Positions 4,325 to 5,615 of a stretch of 5,615 bases of DNA are shown piece by piece. The stretch's first letter is position 1. The number at the start of each line of letters is the position of its first letter. The DNA comes from an uncultured Ruminococcus sp. (GTDB taxonomy: Bacteria; Bacillota_A; Clostridia; Oscillospirales; Ruminococcaceae), in NCBI GenBank assembly GCA_937880065.1, contig CALFMA010000631.1:1-5615 (forward strand), given 5' to 3'. The notes beneath the pieces were generated by a model, which ran no database searches, was not told the DNA's origin, and was given only the letters and a program-made list of their open reading frames with translations. The translations under genes and the position numbers were made by a program.

Positions 4325-5615
4325 TTAGTTTTTCTCTTTCTTTGGCTGAGTTTTTTCAAAATCAATGCCGTAGGATTTGAGCATTTCAAGGTTATACTTT
4401 TTTCGCCTTGCAAGTTCTTCAAGTGTCTGACTATGCATTTCTTCATCTTCAAGAAACATATGAAGATTTTTACAGGATTCATTATATCTCTGTTCATATT
4501 TTTTCCGATTTCGTAATATTTCTTCCTGTGTGCGATTATAACGTATATTTTCTTCATCTACGATTTTTAATGAAGTTAAGTATCGTTGTTCAAGGTCAGC
4601 AAGTGGATCATCCAAAATAAATTTTATAGCTGCGTCACTATATGGTGCAGCAAGAGATTCATTTAATGGTAATGAAATAATAGAGATATGATTATGAAAT
4701 ACACGTTCACCATAATCTGCAACATCTTTAAGTGTTTTTATATTATCCAGAACAGGTACAATCCACGTCATAGTTTCATTCAACGCATCCTGAACCGCTT
4801 TTGATAAAGGCTGTGACTCAATATATTCATGGTAATGAAAACCTGATTGAACTTCTTGATGAAACGGCTTATCTGATATGCGCCACTTAACATAGAAATT
4901 CATTAAGTTTCTAAGCCACCTTTCGTTTTGACGGAATGAATGATTCAGGCAAAGTTCTTTACGATAAACTGTAGCAATTCCGCCAAATGCCACAAGGTGT
5001 GACTTCATATCGTGAATTCCGACAACATGAATAATTTCATCGTTAATCACTCGAATGTAATAGGGCAGACGAAGCTTTGGCTTCTTAAAACCCAGTGGTT
5101 CAAGCTCCGCCCCCCAGATTTGCTGAAATAAAGAATTCAAAGTCGGCTTTTTTTCCTTTTTTGAAGCAGCCTTTTTGAACGACAGATAGCATAACTTCTC
5201 ATTGCTTTCATCAGCATCCTCATACTCAAAAAGGATATTATCGCTGTCCATTCCGATAACAGGAGCAAGTTCAGATAATCCGTCCTCTACGAAAACATAA
5301 TCTCCCTGCACAACGGACATGAACTGCTCCCATGTGCTATCAGGTGAAACAAACTGCTCCCATACTGCTTGGGCAGGTGCTGGAATATCATCTCCGAGAT
5401 AATCATCAGCTCGTCCCATAACTAACGTGTCTGCCTTTTTTCCTTTATCATTGTAAAGGTCAAGCATTGCACAATCGCTGTCGATAACGGTTGTGTTGAT
5501 ACAGGTGGTTTTCAGCATTTTTGCAATTCTTGCAGTATCAGCCTGTGCAGTGCGATTGCCCTGTTCATAGGCTTCGGAGCTTAATGTCACCCATTTGCAG
5601 TTTTCAGAAAATGCA
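4325..5615 (-). CDS. Unidentified multi-domain protein, DUF4304-like middle region (5' end outside window)
   Basis: The frame runs off the right edge: upstream of an internal GTG at 5590 it continues with AFSENCKW and no Shine-Dalgarno is visible, so the N-terminus lies outside. Numbering from that GTG, about 421 residues are seen. There is an alpha/beta-looking N-terminal region (about 1-125, with paired cysteines 30 and 40 and two WEQF motifs at 77-80 and 87-90). A lysine-rich linker (139-148) follows. A middle domain (about 151-240) includes LFQQIWGAELEPLGFKKP and YYIRVINDEIIHVVGIH, which reminds me of DUF4304 proteins. A helical region (about 260-340) leads to a C-terminal coiled coil (about 345-405) and a KKEK end. 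No signal peptide or membrane segment is seen, so it is probably cytoplasmic. Lysine codons are mostly AAA, unlike the flotillin gene. Possible links to toxin-immunity or defence families are guesswork. It is convergent to the VWA operon and separated by a terminator. Confidence 0.8.
   Translation of the reverse strand, partial: AFSENCKWVTLSSEAYEQGNRTAQADTARIAKMLKTTCINTTVIDSDCAMLDLYNDKGKKADTLVMGRADDYLGDDIPAPAQAVWEQFVSPDSTWEQFMSVVQGDYVFVEDGLSELAPVIGMDSDNILFEYEDADESNEKLCYLSFKKAASKKEKKPTLNSLFQQIWGAELEPLGFKKPKLRLPYYIRVINDEIIHVVGIHDMKSHLVAFGGIATVYRKELCLNHSFRQNERWLRNLMNFYVKWRISDKPFHQEVQSGFHYHEYIESQPLSKAVQDALNETMTWIVPVLDNIKTLKDVADYGERVFHNHISIISLPLNESLAAPYSDAAIKFILDDPLADLEQRYLTSLKIVDEENIRYNRTQEEILRNRKKYEQRYNESCKNLHMFLEDEEMHSQTLEELARRKKYNLEMLKSYGIDFEKTQPKKEKN
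5322..5363 (-). repeat. Short tandem duplication encoding WEQF twice
   Basis: The 12-mer AACTGCTCCCAT occurs at 5322-5333 and again at 5352-5363, a period of exactly 30 bases, in frame. It encodes the repeated WEQF of WEQFVSPDST-WEQFMSVVQG. The rest of each 30-base unit is diverged, so this is either an old small duplication or a chance recurrence of a motif. Confidence 0.5.

Noticed and set aside
4252..4620. Short frames on both strands over the 3' part of the right-hand gene
   Set aside because: They overlap the main coiled-coil coding frame and the terminator, and show no domain or start signal.

Overview
The window looks like chromosomal DNA of a low-to-moderate GC Gram-positive bacterium, most likely an anaerobic gut Clostridia member of Ruminococcus type. 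The evidence is strong GGAGG/AGGGG ribosome binding sites, near-consensus sigma-A promoters with 17-bp spacers, compact hairpin-plus-T terminators, and proteins whose best remembered relatives are Bacillota families. The taxonomic call is an inference from style and protein resemblance, not a search result.

Layout, left to right. (1) Positions 1-94 hold only an open reading frame tail that could be the end of a plus-strand gene. (2) A minus-strand flotillin gene (132-1664, 510 aa, FloT-like) ends at a 10-bp-stem terminator (93-125). It is driven by a perfect-consensus promoter (1737-1765) and has a short leader with two hairpin regions. (3) A 218-bp divergent intergenic region (1665-1882) carries this promoter, a 16-bp dyad overlapping its -35 box, and a second strong extended -10 promoter pointing the other way. 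(4) A plus-strand two-gene operon follows. The first gene encodes a 214-aa protein with two membrane segments and a helical cytoplasmic domain of unknown family (1883-2527). Thirty-nine bases later comes a 562-aa membrane-anchored protein that joins a periplasmic-binding-protein-like domain to a von Willebrand factor A domain with an intact metal site (2567-4255). (5) A strong hairpin terminator (4274-4302) lies between this operon and a convergent minus-strand gene (4325 to beyond 5615). That gene encodes a soluble multi-domain protein I do not recognise with confidence; its middle domain recalls DUF4304 and it ends in a coiled coil.

How the parts may fit: the flotillin and the two-gene operon are divergently transcribed from back-to-back strong promoters, and all three products are predicted membrane proteins. 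A flotillin scaffold on the inner face, a two-helix membrane protein with a cytoplasmic domain, and an extracytoplasmic ligand-binding/VWA sensor or adhesion protein could form one membrane-associated module. This is an inference from gene order only. The right-hand gene is convergent, separated by a terminator, has more A-ending codons, and is probably unrelated to the other three.
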